Assembly (NCBI GenBank): GCA_000827325.1
Contig: KN832870.1
Location: 1,550,001-1,614,000 of the forward strand
Reading direction: 5' to 3'
DNA from: Oidiodendron maius Zn
Taxonomy: Eukaryota > Ascomycota > Leotiomycetes > Myxotrichaceae
Length of the DNA: 64,000 nt
The translations under genes and the position numbers were made by a program. Positions 33,226-44,374 of the stretch are shown in pieces. The notes under the pieces were generated by a model. The model was not told the DNA's origin and did not search any database. It saw only the letters and a list, made by a program, of their open reading frames with translations. Each line of letters starts with the position of its first letter. The first letter of the stretch is position 1.

Positions 33226-34202
33226 ATTAAGATAATATGGCAAAGGATAGATGCGGAAGATAAACTTGGCAATGAAATTTCCCTGTCACTAACCGAGGGG
33301 TATCCTGATTCGAGTGCAGACGGACGATGACGATCTTGGAAGTCGATCCTGACGGCGGCCTAGCGATGGGAGAGAGATTTGACCTAGAGCATATGTAGTG
33401 CTGTACTTGTGCTGGGCTGCAGCGATGAAAGTGCTTGTATTCTTGGCTAGCTGTCTAAATCTCCTATGCTTTTCGTCTCTATATGCTTGTACAGTCTTGC
33501 TCTCTTCGTTTGCTTTTTCTATACTTCTAGTCAGATATCGACAAGTGCGAAAGAACAAGTGTATGGGATAAAGAAGCCTAAAACCCAAATTAAAAATGCT
33601 ATAGGAGCAAGGCTTCGATGCTATAACCGCCTTTGTATAACGCAACCCTCACCTTATAGATACGCTACTTTATATGTTTCTTTTACAGCCCCTAAATTTA
33701 CTAAGGACCAAGTTAATATACGCCTATTTACCAAGGATTGGATTAAGGTATCTAGAATCTGTAGGACTTTAACAAATTGTAAGTAGAAAGTTCTTGTCTA
33801 AGAAGCATTATAGGGTTCATTAAAAGATTGTATAGAATTATCTACAGGGGTTTAATAGACCTAAATTTAGGAATCTATATATCGCGATAAAATTTTCCAA
33901 ACGTCTTACTGTTCTAGATTATATACATCTCACGAAATGAAATTCTTAACCGACTTAGGCAACTAGCTTCCGCCATGCCATTTTCCTTAGAGAGGATTCC
34001 GTCTATCATTAAGATCTCTATTAACCCGTCCTTACAATAAAGTCGATCCTGGTTTAGTTTCTTATCTACCTCGGAACCCTTATGCCCCGTCTGCTAAAAG
34101 ACCGGACCGAATCAGCAGCAAAGTACTGGAGATGGGTAAAGCGACCTTTGCCCACGAAATCAGAACCGGTGAGCCTTGCACCCTGGGTTAATTCTCTTCT
34201 AT
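33226..34202. other. AT-rich gap inside the element
   Basis: From about 33,420 to 34,060 the sequence is AT-rich and lacks coding signal. It separates the coiled-coil gene's 5' end from the 3' end of the SAP-domain gene. Confidence 0.45.
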
Positions 34203-35114
34203 TTAATAGCCTCTTAGCTCCCGTAATTGACCGCGGATCTCGGTCAGTTGTCCCTGGAGAACGGTCTGCCAATTTTCTAGCTCTTCAATCCTCTCTACTT
34301 TCTTAGCATCGTGCATCCAATCCTCATCCGGCGTTTCATCGACCGTGCTTGCGTCGACCTCGGTGTCCGGCTGTCCGCTACGTGTGCCTTGCGGCTCCCG
34401 CTGAGCCCACACAGCCGGGTCGTCGACATCTGACTCAAAGTCTTCAGAATCTGACTGTTGAAGGACGCTGACCTGGTCCTTGGAGTGGCTATGCAAAGAC
34501 CAGTCTAGGCCTTGAAGCCCACCTCCTATGGTAGCAGGTGCTGTTTTAGAGGGCCGTATCTTAACGTTCGCCTTCTTCCCTCCCCCGTCCCTCTTCTTTC
34601 CCCCATTATCATCCTCCTCGCCTTGCTCACTCTCCCCCGTTCCGTCATCCCCTTCCTCGCCGCCTTCCTTGCTGCCTTTGGCCCTTATGATGTTCCGCTC
34701 CTTGCAATTAACACCGCTCAAAGCTAGGTGACAACCCGTTAGTATACTAGGGACCCAGGACTTCTGCAACATAGGTTATAGCATACACTTTCTCATCTGG
34801 AGTATCGTTAGAACCCTCCTCAGGTCCTCAACCTTATGGTCCTGCTGCCCTTTAAGGCCCCTAGCCTCTAACTCCTTCAAAAGCCTCGGCTTCGTCATTT
34901 CCTTGGTGAAGAAGCCACGAACAACCCTCACATCCTCGGCACTAGCATTTTGCCAGTCCAAATATCTCCGTTGAAGACGACCTCGTAAGTCTGGTTGATT
35001 ACCGCTGATTGGAAGCGAATGTGACTTGAGCAGAGACCGGAGATGTTCGTTCGTGAGCTTGTCAGGCACGGTATTAGAGTAGTAAGGTAGGAAGCCGGCG
35101 CCAATATTCGACAT
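34203..35114 (-). CDS. SAP-domain protein
   Basis: Two exons, 35114-34787 and 34723-34203, 282 residues. The 63-nt intron (GTATGC...ACTAACGGG...CACCTAG) joins QMRKS to LSGVNCKERN in phase. The N-terminal SAP motif (DKLTNEHLRSLLKSHSLPISG followed by LRGRLQRRYLDW) is followed by a second SAP-like motif (KPRLLKELEARGLKG...VEDLRRVL). SAP motifs bind AT-rich or scaffold DNA and are common in chromatin, repair and SUMO-ligase proteins. The rest is acidic and disordered (VSVLQQSDSEDFESDVDD) and ends in a short coiled coil. An in-frame ATG at 35228 would add 38 basic residues. The same two-SAP layout occurs in the plus-strand gene at 36,076. Confidence 0.65.
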
Positions 35115-36075
35115 GGCTGAGAATCTTATAGCCTCTTTTGCAAGAAGCGTAGGATATATCGCCTTTGTAAGCAAGAGTGCGAACTGTGATGGCCTTCTGG
35201 TGTCGAAATGTCGGCCTCTTCTTGTCATCTGTATACAATTCCAGGCAAGTACACCTTCTAGACCTTATATACAACCTTGTTTATACCAATACCAAACTTG
35301 TCTTGTACTTTCTAGATTAGACTAAGAGAATCTATACAAAACTACTGTATTATAAATCTAGAAATCAAGGGAGCAAAATCCCGTTGGTAATATATATAAA
35401 AGAAAACAGTGCTTAGTCTAAGTTAGTCAGAACATTAGTGTTGAAAGAAAATGTTATGTCTAAGCTAGTCGTGCTGTAATTGCTCTTTCAAGCAGGATAA
35501 GTCAAATGACGTGGCAGTATTCTCAATTGTATAACTTGGCGGAAAGCTAGAATAAAGGCGTAATATAGCTTAGGAGTTTGGGCTTAATATATACCAAGAC
35601 AGAGGGCCGGTGCTTACGATACATAGTTTGAAAGGGGACGGCACTAGCGCTAAGTCAGTCTTGAAATTTGAAGCAAGACAATTCAGGTAAGGTTATGACT
35701 ATTTCAACGGTATATATTAGAGAAAACAGAGAACAAAGATATAAGCCCAAGGTGTTAGGACGTCGTGTTTTATATGGCTGGTTTTGCAACCCGCTATAGT
35801 GAGTACGAAAAGTGCAAAGCCCTTAAGACGCCCTAAACCTCCTTTGCCTTTGTCCTAAACCAAATGGCTAGTAGAAGTTCCTCTAACAAGGCAGATATTA
35901 GAATCAAAATCCTGACAAGGTTAGGGGCCGTTCCCTATATATTAGTTGTATTTGCAGGAAGTTCTACATCTACTTTACTACTCAATGCTATCGATACTTA
36001 CAGATTCGCGAACTGTAATGAAAAGCTCGGCATACCCAACACCATCAAGCATCTTTGGCTCCGAAACTGCTCAAT
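35115..36075. other. Intergenic between divergent SAP genes
   Basis: Shared upstream region of the two SAP-domain genes; AT-rich between about 35,270 and 35,860. It is the approximate centre of the nested inverted paralogue arrangement. No gene supported. Confidence 0.45.
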
Positions 36076-36939
36076 ATGCCGGAGTTTCCTCCATCTTCGA
36101 TAATCCCGGAGACTATAGGCAAACCGGCGCTTCAGAAGCGCCTTCATGCCTTTGGAGTCAACTCGGATGGGGAGAAAAAGCTCTTGCAAGTCCGCCTTAC
36201 ACTCGCGGAGCTAGGCCTTTGGCAAACCGACCAGGAGACAGAGGACCTACTCACCCAGTGGTTCTACTACCAGAAATCCGAACTCAAGGCTGTATGTCAG
36301 GAGAGAGGGGTGGCTAATGATGGCACAATAGCACAAATGCGCCGTGCGCTTGTTTGGGACATGGTAGGACGGGGACTTTTGTATAGGAAGACAGCTGATC
36401 AAAACGCCCACTCTGAAGATTCTGGTGAGGAGGCACCCTCACCGATGGTCCTAAAAATGCCAGCGAAGAATGCCATCAAAAAAGTTATCCTTCTCGACGT
36501 CGAAGACTCGACCAGGGACAAGCCACCCAAACCTCTCAAGAAGCCAACAAAAATGGCCACTAGAAAAGTCGTTCTTGCCGACTCTGAAGATTCCACTGAA
36601 GAGAAGCCCCTCGCCAGAGCCAAGCCACCGAAGCCAACAGACAAAGTCATCCAAAAAGCCATTATTCTTGACGCCGAAGATTCAACCGAGGAGCCTTTCC
36701 CTATAGCCAAGCTACCTAAACCTCTTAAGAAACCAGCGAAAATTGCCACTAGAAAAGTCACTATTGATGAGTCTGATGATGCCACTAGAGAGGGGGCCTC
36801 TACCAAATCCAAGACCGGCCGAAAATTATCCCCTAAAATGCCTAAGGTTTGGACGAAGGCTAAAACAGTTAGTGATAGCCGTGAGATATCCCTTAGTGCA
36901 ATCCAAAAGGAGCTTGATATGCTAGTAAAGAAGAAGTAG
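36076..36939 (+). CDS. SAP-domain protein with four tandem SUMO-interaction-like modules
   Basis: Single exon, 287 residues from the ATG at 36076. Residues about 10-95 contain two SAP-like motifs (GKPALQKRLHAFGVNSDG...LQVRL and KSELKAVCQERGVANDG...MRRALVW). The second half is built of imperfect ~30-residue repeats, each with a basic/proline linker and a hydrophobic-acidic core: VILLDVEDS (137-145), VVLADSEDS (165-173), AIILDAEDS (195-203) and VTIDESDD (228-235). These cores match the usual shape of SUMO-interacting motifs with adjacent acidic/Ser residues. SAP plus SIM combinations occur in PIAS/Siz-type SUMO factors, but there is no SP-RING here. A role in binding SUMOylated chromatin is inference. 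Confidence 0.65.
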   Translation: MPEFPPSSIIPETIGKPALQKRLHAFGVNSDGEKKLLQVRLTLAELGLWQTDQETEDLLTQWFYYQKSELKAVCQERGVANDGTIAQMRRALVWDMVGRGLLYRKTADQNAHSEDSGEEAPSPMVLKMPAKNAIKKVILLDVEDSTRDKPPKPLKKPTKMATRKVVLADSEDSTEEKPLARAKPPKPTDKVIQKAIILDAEDSTEEPFPIAKLPKPLKKPAKIATRKVTIDESDDATREGASTKSKTGRKLSPKMPKVWTKAKTVSDSREISLSAIQKELDMLVKKK

Positions 36940-38050
36940 GAGGACTGGAGCGTGATTGAAGGTTAGCAGCTGAAAATGGGTAAAGTTTATATGGTACAGA
37001 AGATTTAGAGTAGCGATATAGACTTATACTATTGACAGTTTTAATATAGCAATATTTTAATAGATACTTGTTTAGGGCTTAAATTAAGGATATTATTTTA
37101 TTTTTGCTTTTAGTTTAATATAAATATAGGATAGTATATATAATAGTCGCTAGAGAATGTCCTACTATTATATCCTATAGTATATAGATATAGGTATTTA
37201 GCTTCCTATTGCTTCTCCTCTAATAGCCTAAGAGATTATATTGATCAGGGCCTCAATCATGCATGATATATCCTTCAGGATCTAGGATTCAGAGGATTCA
37301 TATAAGTTAATAAGAGGCTGAATAGGTCCATATAAAGGGGCCTTTACTCCAGTATAGCTGTGCTTAATTAGTTGTCTCTGTATCACTCATTTTACCCTAC
37401 TGCTTTCCGTATATCAGCTATGCCGAAAGCCTATAGTCAATATAACTGAGTTTCACCTTGATCCGACTATAACCTGCATATTAACCTGAACCTCCGCTCA
37501 AGAGATTATTAGAAGCCTTTTTAGCCCTTTAAGTATATTAGGTTAATATAAGTCTATTGTTTATATTTGTATACTTATCTGTTTTATCCTCTATATACTA
37601 TCTTTAATACCTACTTGCTTCTTAGATAGAGGAATATAATAATAGGTCTAATATAGAAGTTACTACAAGTAATATACTTTCCTTTAATAGTTAATATCTA
37701 TATAAGATCTTGCCTTATATAAAATTCTATAAAATATACTATATAGCTTGACCTCCTATAACTAAATAAGGGTATTTAGAAATAGACTGTTTCTATATTG
37801 AACTTTTAAGATCACTCTCTTATAAAATCTATAAAAGATAGACTAACTCTAAGCTAAAATTTTAGGCAAGAAAATTAAGCTCAAGAATACCTCCTCTTGT
37901 ATACCTATATCCTTGCTCTTGACTATACTCCTCTTACTTTCTCCTAGCCACCAGTCTAACTATCGCCCCCTTTAAGCAAGATCCATGTACACTACAAACT
38001 CTTTGCTCCTCTAAAGACTGCTCCTCTATAGATCCATTGTCTTCCAATAC
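36940..38050. other. Strongly AT-rich gap inside the element
   Basis: About 1.1 kb, very AT-rich (especially 37,020-37,900) with many TATA-type runs and stop codons in all frames. No coding signal. The composition is that expected of RIP-mutated DNA. Confidence 0.55.
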
Positions 38051-38822
38051 CTACAGGGTCGGTAGGAAAAGGATCGATGTGGGTGCATTCTCTGAAGTTG
38101 ATGGACTAGCTATTAAGATTGTAGCAACAGAGTCGCTTGGCCTGACGAATGATGTTGGCAAAGGAGCACCGGTAGGCTGCCTCTCTAACGATCGAGCGTC
38201 CTGGGCGTGGCCATTCACAATACGGGTCAAGAGCTGAGAGGTCGTGTTGGCTACACCCTCTAGGATCCAGGGATGAGAATCATTGAGCCATGTAATAAAC
38301 ATCGCTATCCCGACAACAAGTAGTAACATTGAGACTCGGTGCTTTCCTAGTAGCCAGTGCAAACTACTAACTTCGCTTTCCTGTATATTATCATCCATCG
38401 GTGTGCCCCTCGTTTTATTAACTACCCGGGCTACCTTTACCAACAGCTTCGGGAGTACGATGTCCTCGAGGGTTGTTTCGTTATCGAATGAGGGAAGTCG
38501 AAGGGCCAATATATCCCGCGGCCAACCAAGATAATCGAATACATCCCCAGTCATTATACCCTGACATTGGCTCAAGAGCTCAACGGTTATCCGGTTATTC
38601 TTGCTATACTCGCTAGCCCACGCTTGAAATTCGGGCAGTTTGATGTAAATGCGAATTCGGTCTACTTCTTCGCGGGAGAGGTGCAGGTTGTAATTAGACA
38701 GCCTAGCGAGGTCGATCTTGGCATTGCGGAAAACTACCTATAAAATGGTCATCTAAAGTTGAGTTATAGGAGAGAAATTAACCTACAGTAAGCTCTGCTG
38801 TATTGTTGGATCGTCTAGGCAT
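38051..38822 (-). CDS. Membrane protein, paralogue of the gene at 30.0-31.3 kb
   Basis: Two exons, 38822-38787 and 38737-38051, 240 residues. The 49-nt intron (GTAGGT...TTTTATAG) joins NNTAELT to VVFRNAKIDLARL in phase. The N-terminal ~110 residues align with the gene at 29,980: IDLARLSNYNLHLSREEVDRI with IDISALTPEKYKAYPYTEDDLARV, FQAWASEY with FKDWASQQ, and TLEDIVLPKLL with TVADIVLPRLL. A single clear transmembrane segment follows (VSMLLLVVGIAMFITWL). The protein is shorter than its paralogue and lacks the second hydrophobic region. Function unknown. Confidence 0.6.
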
Positions 38823-40249
38823 AGTTAGAGGAGTCGCTTCCAAACGTCGGCAAACAGCGGTGGCAGATAACAAGTTTTGAGTGGCGGCAGGCTAGATGGG
38901 AGGTGGTGTCAACGGCCAGGATCTTATAGAAGCTGTTGTATCTGCTCCCAGACGTTGTCTAGAAACCGGTGCAGGGCTCGAAAGTCCAGTTCTGTTGCTA
39001 GCAGTGGCTGAGGGATTGAGTAATTTGCAATGGTAATAAATGGACTTTGGGACATTTGGTGAAAGTATTATGGCTTTTAACGAACAGCTAGGTTAGAGGA
39101 AGACTTTTAAGAGGAGCTTGGGTCGTAAGACGCGGAGGGAGTAGGATCGGGGCCACTGTGAACCCAGACAATTCGTTTGCAGCTCTATAGCATATTGTCT
39201 TGGCCCTTATATATACCTTACCGTTTTCACTGGATCTACTACAGATTTGAAAAATCTAATCCTTTCAGATATCTTATTATCGCCAACGATGAATAGCATT
39301 AAGCCTACTTGGCACAACAGAACTTGGGTGCCATACAGCAGCCTTGTTGTTTTTGGACAATAACACTCCAGCTTGGCCATTATCGGCTTGATGATACCCG
39401 TCAGGAACAAAAGGTTCTCGACCAACGTGTATGTCCTAGAAACCCCAATTCCCTAGCTGCTAGCTCAATTGACTAGGAGGAATGGAAGGGGGAAGCAAGC
39501 CAGCCTACTTTGCGCTTTGCTTCTTATAAAGCTTAGCCGGCACCGGAAGAACTGCATGTCGAGGCGAACGTGGCCCAGGTCTATACTGCAACCTTGTTCA
39601 TTCATTCGGACCCAGGCAGAGCGATAGACGCTTTTGATGGGATACTAGGTACTATTATAGGGAACAACTAACCTGTCAAAAGGTTACATGATTGAAGGAT
39701 TCATCAGTATGTTATATGGAATCTTATTGATGTATTGTCTAAAGTCCTAGGTTTATATAACTGCACAATATAAATACAATATATACTGCCTCTCGCTTCG
39801 TTACAGATATACTGCCCATCCGTTTGGATCCAAGCATCTGTATATGCTTCACAAAACCCATTTTAAGGTGCATATATTATAATTAATAGCAAAACTATTA
39901 CCCCTAAGTATCTACCATTACAATTAAAGCCCAACGTTAAAATGCTCCTAAACTGTAAATGCGAAAACTATACATGTAAGGGATGTAAATGAATCAAAAT
40001 CAGGCCTTATTCGCAAGATCCAATCGATTAGGCTAGTTTAAACTTGGCTGATCTGAGACTTACAGCCCTATAGACAGGAAATGGACGTGCGTGAAAGATA
40101 AAGAAAAGACAAGAAAGTCCTAGGCAAAGGAGGCCTAAGGGATAAGTATCAAGCACCGCTCTCTACTCCTATGAAATTCTACCCAAGTTCCGCCTAAATC
40201 AAGCCTTCATCGATCAAGCACCCGTGACAGACATGAAGGACACTCTTAA
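38823..40249. other. Gap inside the element
   Basis: About 1.4 kb. AT-rich and without coding signal at 39,620-40,060; 38,830-39,600 has mixed composition and no frame I can support. Confidence 0.4.
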
Positions 40250-40834
40250 GAAGATAGCGACGAAGGGTTATCAAGGTATTGGAACCCCGCCCCGGCACTC
40301 CAGTGGCCTAGCAGCGCTAACCCCAACGTTCCAGAGTCGCATCTAGACCCGTTTTCTACTCCACCTCCATCTCCAACTGTGAAGAAGCCAGCACCGTCTG
40401 CCGCTACCCCTCCACCACAACCCCCGTACACGTGGGCTCAGGCCACCGAGACCGCAAAGAGAATGCAGGAGCTGTTAACTTCAATGGGCTACTACCAAAC
40501 GAGGTTAGCTGCTATGCAAGTCGAGCCGAACATGTTTACGAAGGGTGTTCCGGGCTTGTACAATAATCAACACCAATATTGGGATAGTGACCTTGAGAGC
40601 GAGGTTCAAGTAATGCACTGCCACTTAGCTGCTCTTGGAGAGATATGCAGCCAATTCCAGAGAGAACTTCCTTGTCTTCAGCAGATGCAGAAGTACATTG
40701 CTTCTGAGAACAAGGAGGCAAAGGCACGTAGCACCCTTGACATGGGCCCAATGGCGAGCGAGATTGGTCCAGGCAAGGCGAAGCTCAAGGACATGCAGGC
40801 GCGGGGGGAATTTCCTAAGCCGGGCGAAGCTTAG
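40250..40834 (+). CDS. Hypothetical protein, start uncertain
   Basis: A frame open from 40,250 to the stop at 40,834 reads as protein: a Pro/Ser-rich segment (FSTPPPSPT, TPPPQPPYTWAQA), then helical KRMQELLTSMGYYQTRLAAMQ, then HCHLAALGEICSQFQRELPCLQQMQ. There is no ATG near the 5' end; an acceptor-like TCTTAAG at 40,244-40,250 suggests an upstream exon I could not identify, and a GTG at 40,379 is the first alternative start. No domain recognised. Confidence 0.4.
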   Translation, partial: EDSDEGLSRYWNPAPALQWPSSANPNVPESHLDPFSTPPPSPTVKKPAPSAATPPPQPPYTWAQATETAKRMQELLTSMGYYQTRLAAMQVEPNMFTKGVPGLYNNQHQYWDSDLESEVQVMHCHLAALGEICSQFQRELPCLQQMQKYIASENKEAKARSTLDMGPMASEIGPGKAKLKDMQARGEFPKPGEA

Positions 40835-41600
40835 GTTGTATGGGCGTTTGTATTTTATATGGGATTTGCACCTCTTGGGTTTGAGGTTTTCTAGGCAGCT
40901 GGACCTCAATAGGAGGCGGACCTCGATTGTAGCCGCCGTGAGATAGTAGAAAACAATGAAGAAATACGACTCTTTATACTATACCCAAAATTATACCCTG
41001 AGCTAGGTAACCTCCCCTGTAATGCTCACGACTATATGGCAAGTTGGATTTTGGAGGCCCCTGTTTCTACAGTAAACTCCATTCTTTAATTTAGAATCGA
41101 TTTATTTCACCCTGCCCTCGCTATCACAAATCTTGACGCTTTGTCTCTTGTTTGGGAAGTGCCCTATAACGCGGAGCAAAAGACTTAAGTTGATGTTAGA
41201 TAGCAGAACAAATAGAGGCAGGACGCTTTCTATACATATATAAAGGGGAAACGACGCTATGCAATGTTTATCTACCCAAACTTGGGTATTTGGGAAGTTG
41301 GCCATATAAACGTTACAAGTACAGCTCTATCGCTACTCTATGCATAATATAGTGCAATCAAATAAGCGCCAGCGTAATGTGAATCATCTTCTCCAACTTC
41401 AGCATGTATGTATTGTACCCCATTCCATCGTCTAAATGCGCCCCAAGTGTCGGCATCCCTGAAAACCCCCACTCCGTCAGCACCGCGGCCCGCCGTCCGA
41501 CGAAGCATGCTTCGATTATATTGCCTAAGGAGGCCCTGGGTTTTGGGAAAATCGAGGTACTAACGAGTTGGACGAACAAGAGACGGAAGCGTAGTAACGG
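40835..41600. other. Gap inside the element, no gene seen
   Basis: Short frames on both strands around 41,350-41,620 have no recognisable domain or matching splice sites. Confidence 0.35.
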
Positions 41601-42068
41601 CACCCTCCCAAAGTCCTGACAATTCCTTGGGCTCCATTTGGCAAGGACAATTTCGAGGCTATGGTATACGGCCTCTTAGAATTGCCTAAGTTGACGCTTT
41701 ACCAGCTCAGGGCTTAGACCATGAAGAAGCTTGCGGCGTTGAATGAGCCATCTTGTATCGCAAAGACGGGGAATACGAGGACGGCGCTAGAGGGAGGGGA
41801 GCGAATGGCGGCTGAAACGGCGGAGATATGGACGGCAGATGTGCAGAGAGTGGCTGGATTTTGGAATCGCAGAGGAGTAGTGGGGTGTTGTAATAGAAGA
41901 CTGTTGATGTTGGGTCTATCATCACTTGGAGTCTGCACTTTTGGTCTTAGCGGTTGCCATATCGTAGACATCGATTTCATACCCTTTATCGCCAAAGGAA
42001 AGCAGAAACTCATTCCAATGCTCTCATTCAGATCTCAAATATGGCATATGTCTACAGTTACAGACTAA
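41601..42068 (+). pseudogene. Relic of an element protein with an in-frame TAG
   Basis: One plus-strand frame reads VLTIPWAPFGKDNFEAMVYG, LLELPKLTLYQLRA, stop (TAG), TMKKLAALNEPSCIAKTGNT, then an Arg/Ala-rich stretch up to the stop at 42,068. The TAG could come from CAG. The helix-rich LLELPKLTLYQLRA-TMKKLAALNE block recalls the SAP-like segments of the other element proteins, but this is weak. Two further stops lie just upstream at about 41,592-41,597. Confidence 0.3.
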
Positions 42069-42388
42069 GTACTATAGTAGGATTGAATTAGTATTCTATT
42101 CTCTATACATAACAACTTCCTCAGGCTACTGCTAGTGTCCAGTTTCTATTAGCCTTGCCTTGGATCTATCGTTGCTACTTAAGCCCTTTGCTTTTCGTCA
42201 TTCCTTCTTTCATCCAAGTGTTGAAGGTTGCAGTCACTTGTACCTCTTTTCATCCGCTCAAAGAGGGATCGGGGGCCTGCCTGGCAAGGCTGTCTTTGCG
42301 GATCAGAGAGCAGTGAAGTATTAAATGCTCGGCTCAGAAGGCTCAGTAGCTACTCCTTGTAGATCTGTGACACAACGATCCCGTCAAG
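42069..42388. other. Upstream region of the aprataxin-like gene
   Basis: 320 bp of mixed composition that should contain the promoter and 5' leader of the following gene. Nothing else recognised. Confidence 0.4.
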
Positions 42389-43144
42389 ATGTACCAGTAT
42401 GCTTGCCAGTCCTATCATGCCGATGCTAACAGCCCTTGCGGCTTCAAGTCAGACCGCAAGTGGAATCTCGATCGCCATCTTGCCACGTTTGAGGAGAGGG
42501 AGAAAGAGAACTACGGAAAGTACGAGGCAGATCTTTTAAAGCCCCTTCCGCTTCATATCTTTGCCAACCAGGATGCTATTGCTGTCCGAAACCGGTACTC
42601 CAAATCCAGCTTTCACGCACTCCTCCTCCCAATGGCCCATCAGAGCCAACTGCCTCCGTTCGAGGCGCTCCGCGACCCCGCCTTCCGCACGCTCGTCCGC
42701 CGGGAGGCCCAGAAGTTGAAGCATATTGTTGCCTCAGAGCTATGCAGGATGTTTGGGAAGTTCTCCGCCCAAGAGGGGGCGCGGCAGGCTGTCCTCAATG
42801 GCCAGGTCGAAGATGTGGAGGTGCTGCCGGCCGGTCGGGACTGGGAGAAGGATGTGCTGGTCGGGGTCCATGCCAGCCCCTGGATGCACCGGCTGCATAT
42901 TCACGTCCTCTCCAGAGACCTGGTCTCTAGAGGCATCGAGTATAAGAGGCACTACAACAGTTTCGCCACCGCATTCCTGATTGATCTAGACGATTTCCCC
43001 CTTACCGATGGCCAGATCCAAGAGCGGGAGCGGGCCCTACAAGCAAGCTTAAAGTGTTGGAGATGCGGACAGGACTTCGGCGATCAGTTCATATCGTTGA
43101 AGGCTCACCTAGCCGAGGAGTTTGAGAGGTGGAAGGCAGAATGA
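42389..43144 (+). CDS. Aprataxin-like HIT-domain protein
   Basis: Single exon, 251 residues. The HIT core runs from about KPLPLHIFANQDAIAVRNRY through SSFHALLLPM to the active-site block VGVHASPWMHRLHIHVLSRD, followed by IEYKRHYNSFATAFLIDLDDFPL and a C-terminal zinc finger (KCWRCGQDF...KAHLAEEFERW, C2HE-like). That order is typical of fungal aprataxin/Hnt3, which removes AMP from abortive DNA-ligation intermediates. The HIT triad reads H-R-L-H-I-H, so the first His is shifted one place compared with H-x-H-x-H. An extra N-terminal C...C...H segment (YACQSYHADANSPCGF...DRHL) is unusual for the family. Its position inside the element suggests a cargo gene copied from a host gene. Confidence 0.8.
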   Translation: MYQYACQSYHADANSPCGFKSDRKWNLDRHLATFEEREKENYGKYEADLLKPLPLHIFANQDAIAVRNRYSKSSFHALLLPMAHQSQLPPFEALRDPAFRTLVRREAQKLKHIVASELCRMFGKFSAQEGARQAVLNGQVEDVEVLPAGRDWEKDVLVGVHASPWMHRLHIHVLSRDLVSRGIEYKRHYNSFATAFLIDLDDFPLTDGQIQERERALQASLKCWRCGQDFGDQFISLKAHLAEEFERWKAE

Positions 43145-43630
43145 TGCTGGTCCGGCTGTGGTGTTGACCACCGAACCATTTGCTTGTTGTGGAGGTGTAT
43201 TGTAGGCTAGCTTCGCAGCATCCGGTGGAACTTTCGCTGCCCGCATCGCGTGCGGACCTGGCCAATTCCTACACCTGGGACAATCTCATGCAGACTTTGG
43301 GTGTTTCCAGATGAACAGTTTCGTCATTTCTCATAGCGTTTTCAATATTGGCAGATTCAGGGTAGAAGCAAATGACATCGCCTCTTCTCCGTCTTGATTG
43401 ATCAAGCAGCAACTACATTGTGGACTCTTCACACCCCTTTGATGTTTGGGCGTCCCAACCCCGGGCCAGTGCTCTCGCTCCACCCGGCCCGATTCGGGCA
43501 GCGTGTTACTCTCAGGGCGGGCCGTTGGAGCCGTCAGAATCCTCGCCGTCAAACCCAACCTTCCCCTTCCACCCCTGCTCGAGCTTGCTATTGCCTTTGG
43601 CAATAGTCAGCTTCACCTCTACCACATGAC
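43145..43630. other. Gap inside the element
   Basis: 486 bp downstream of the aprataxin-like gene. Several overlapping frames on both strands but no domain or splice pattern. Confidence 0.35.
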
Positions 43631-44374
43631 ATGCCTCGCCGTGTGTCTAATAATGCCGGCCATCTTCAGTTCGCCCGAGATCTAGGAGCAAGCGCCCAAA
43701 CATTTTGGTGGTTGATTTACAAGATGTGGGAGGGATGCGAGGGCTTTCTTGCTAGAAACCGAGCCCACCCGCTGTCCGTGGGAGTTCATCACCGCAATAG
43801 CTTGCCCAGGAGCGTGCCCTTCTGGTATTCCTATAGTTGCTTCCTTGTCGGAACCCCCCCTCGAGTGGGAGCCAAACTTACACTACCTGATAATTGGCTT
43901 TGTCCATCGCTAACTTTGCCATTGTGGTACTTGATGACGACGATATTGATCCTACTAAGAGCGCCTGTAATGAACTCATCGGTCGTTTTGAGGGACGAGG
44001 TTTGTGTAGGGACCGGGTGGCAAAGTAGGAGGGTGGTGAGATTGGAGCTTGATACGGATGAGTGTACAAGGGCCTGCAACCAGAACCCAGGGACGATGTC
44101 AGAAGGCCAGCTGCCAGTAAATGGCCTCTGCTTGATGACTTCCCTCCTTCTGAAAACAGCACAAGGCCAATGGAGACGCCAAGCGGCAGTATCCGGGAAG
44201 CGTCTTTACGACGTAAGGAGAGCTGCACTCCACGCAAGATTCAGGTTGATCGCTGCAGGGCTGGGAGGCGACGTACCTACCCGAGCGTGCCAAAACACAG
44301 TCGAGTGCAGAGCGCTGGAGCTTGATGTTGATGAGTGGAGAAGAGCCCGCAGTCGGGAAACAGCACAAGGATGA
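43631..44374 (+). CDS. Hypothetical open frame, possibly decayed
   Basis: An ATG-initiated 247-residue frame. Its first ~50 residues (MPRRVSNNAGHLQFARDLGA, FWWLIYKMWEGCEGFLARN) look protein-like. The later part overlaps another frame that encodes IVVLDDDDID (about 43,920-43,950) and so may be out of frame with the original gene. A decayed repeat is visible in this frame (LELDTDECTRAC at about 44,045 and LELDVDEWRRAR at about 44,319). No domain recognised. Confidence 0.3.
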   Translation: MPRRVSNNAGHLQFARDLGASAQTFWWLIYKMWEGCEGFLARNRAHPLSVGVHHRNSLPRSVPFWYSYSCFLVGTPPRVGAKLTLPDNWLCPSLTLPLWYLMTTILILLRAPVMNSSVVLRDEVCVGTGWQSRRVVRLELDTDECTRACNQNPGTMSEGQLPVNGLCLMTSLLLKTAQGQWRRQAAVSGKRLYDVRRAALHARFRLIAAGLGGDVPTRACQNTVECRALELDVDEWRRARSRETAQG

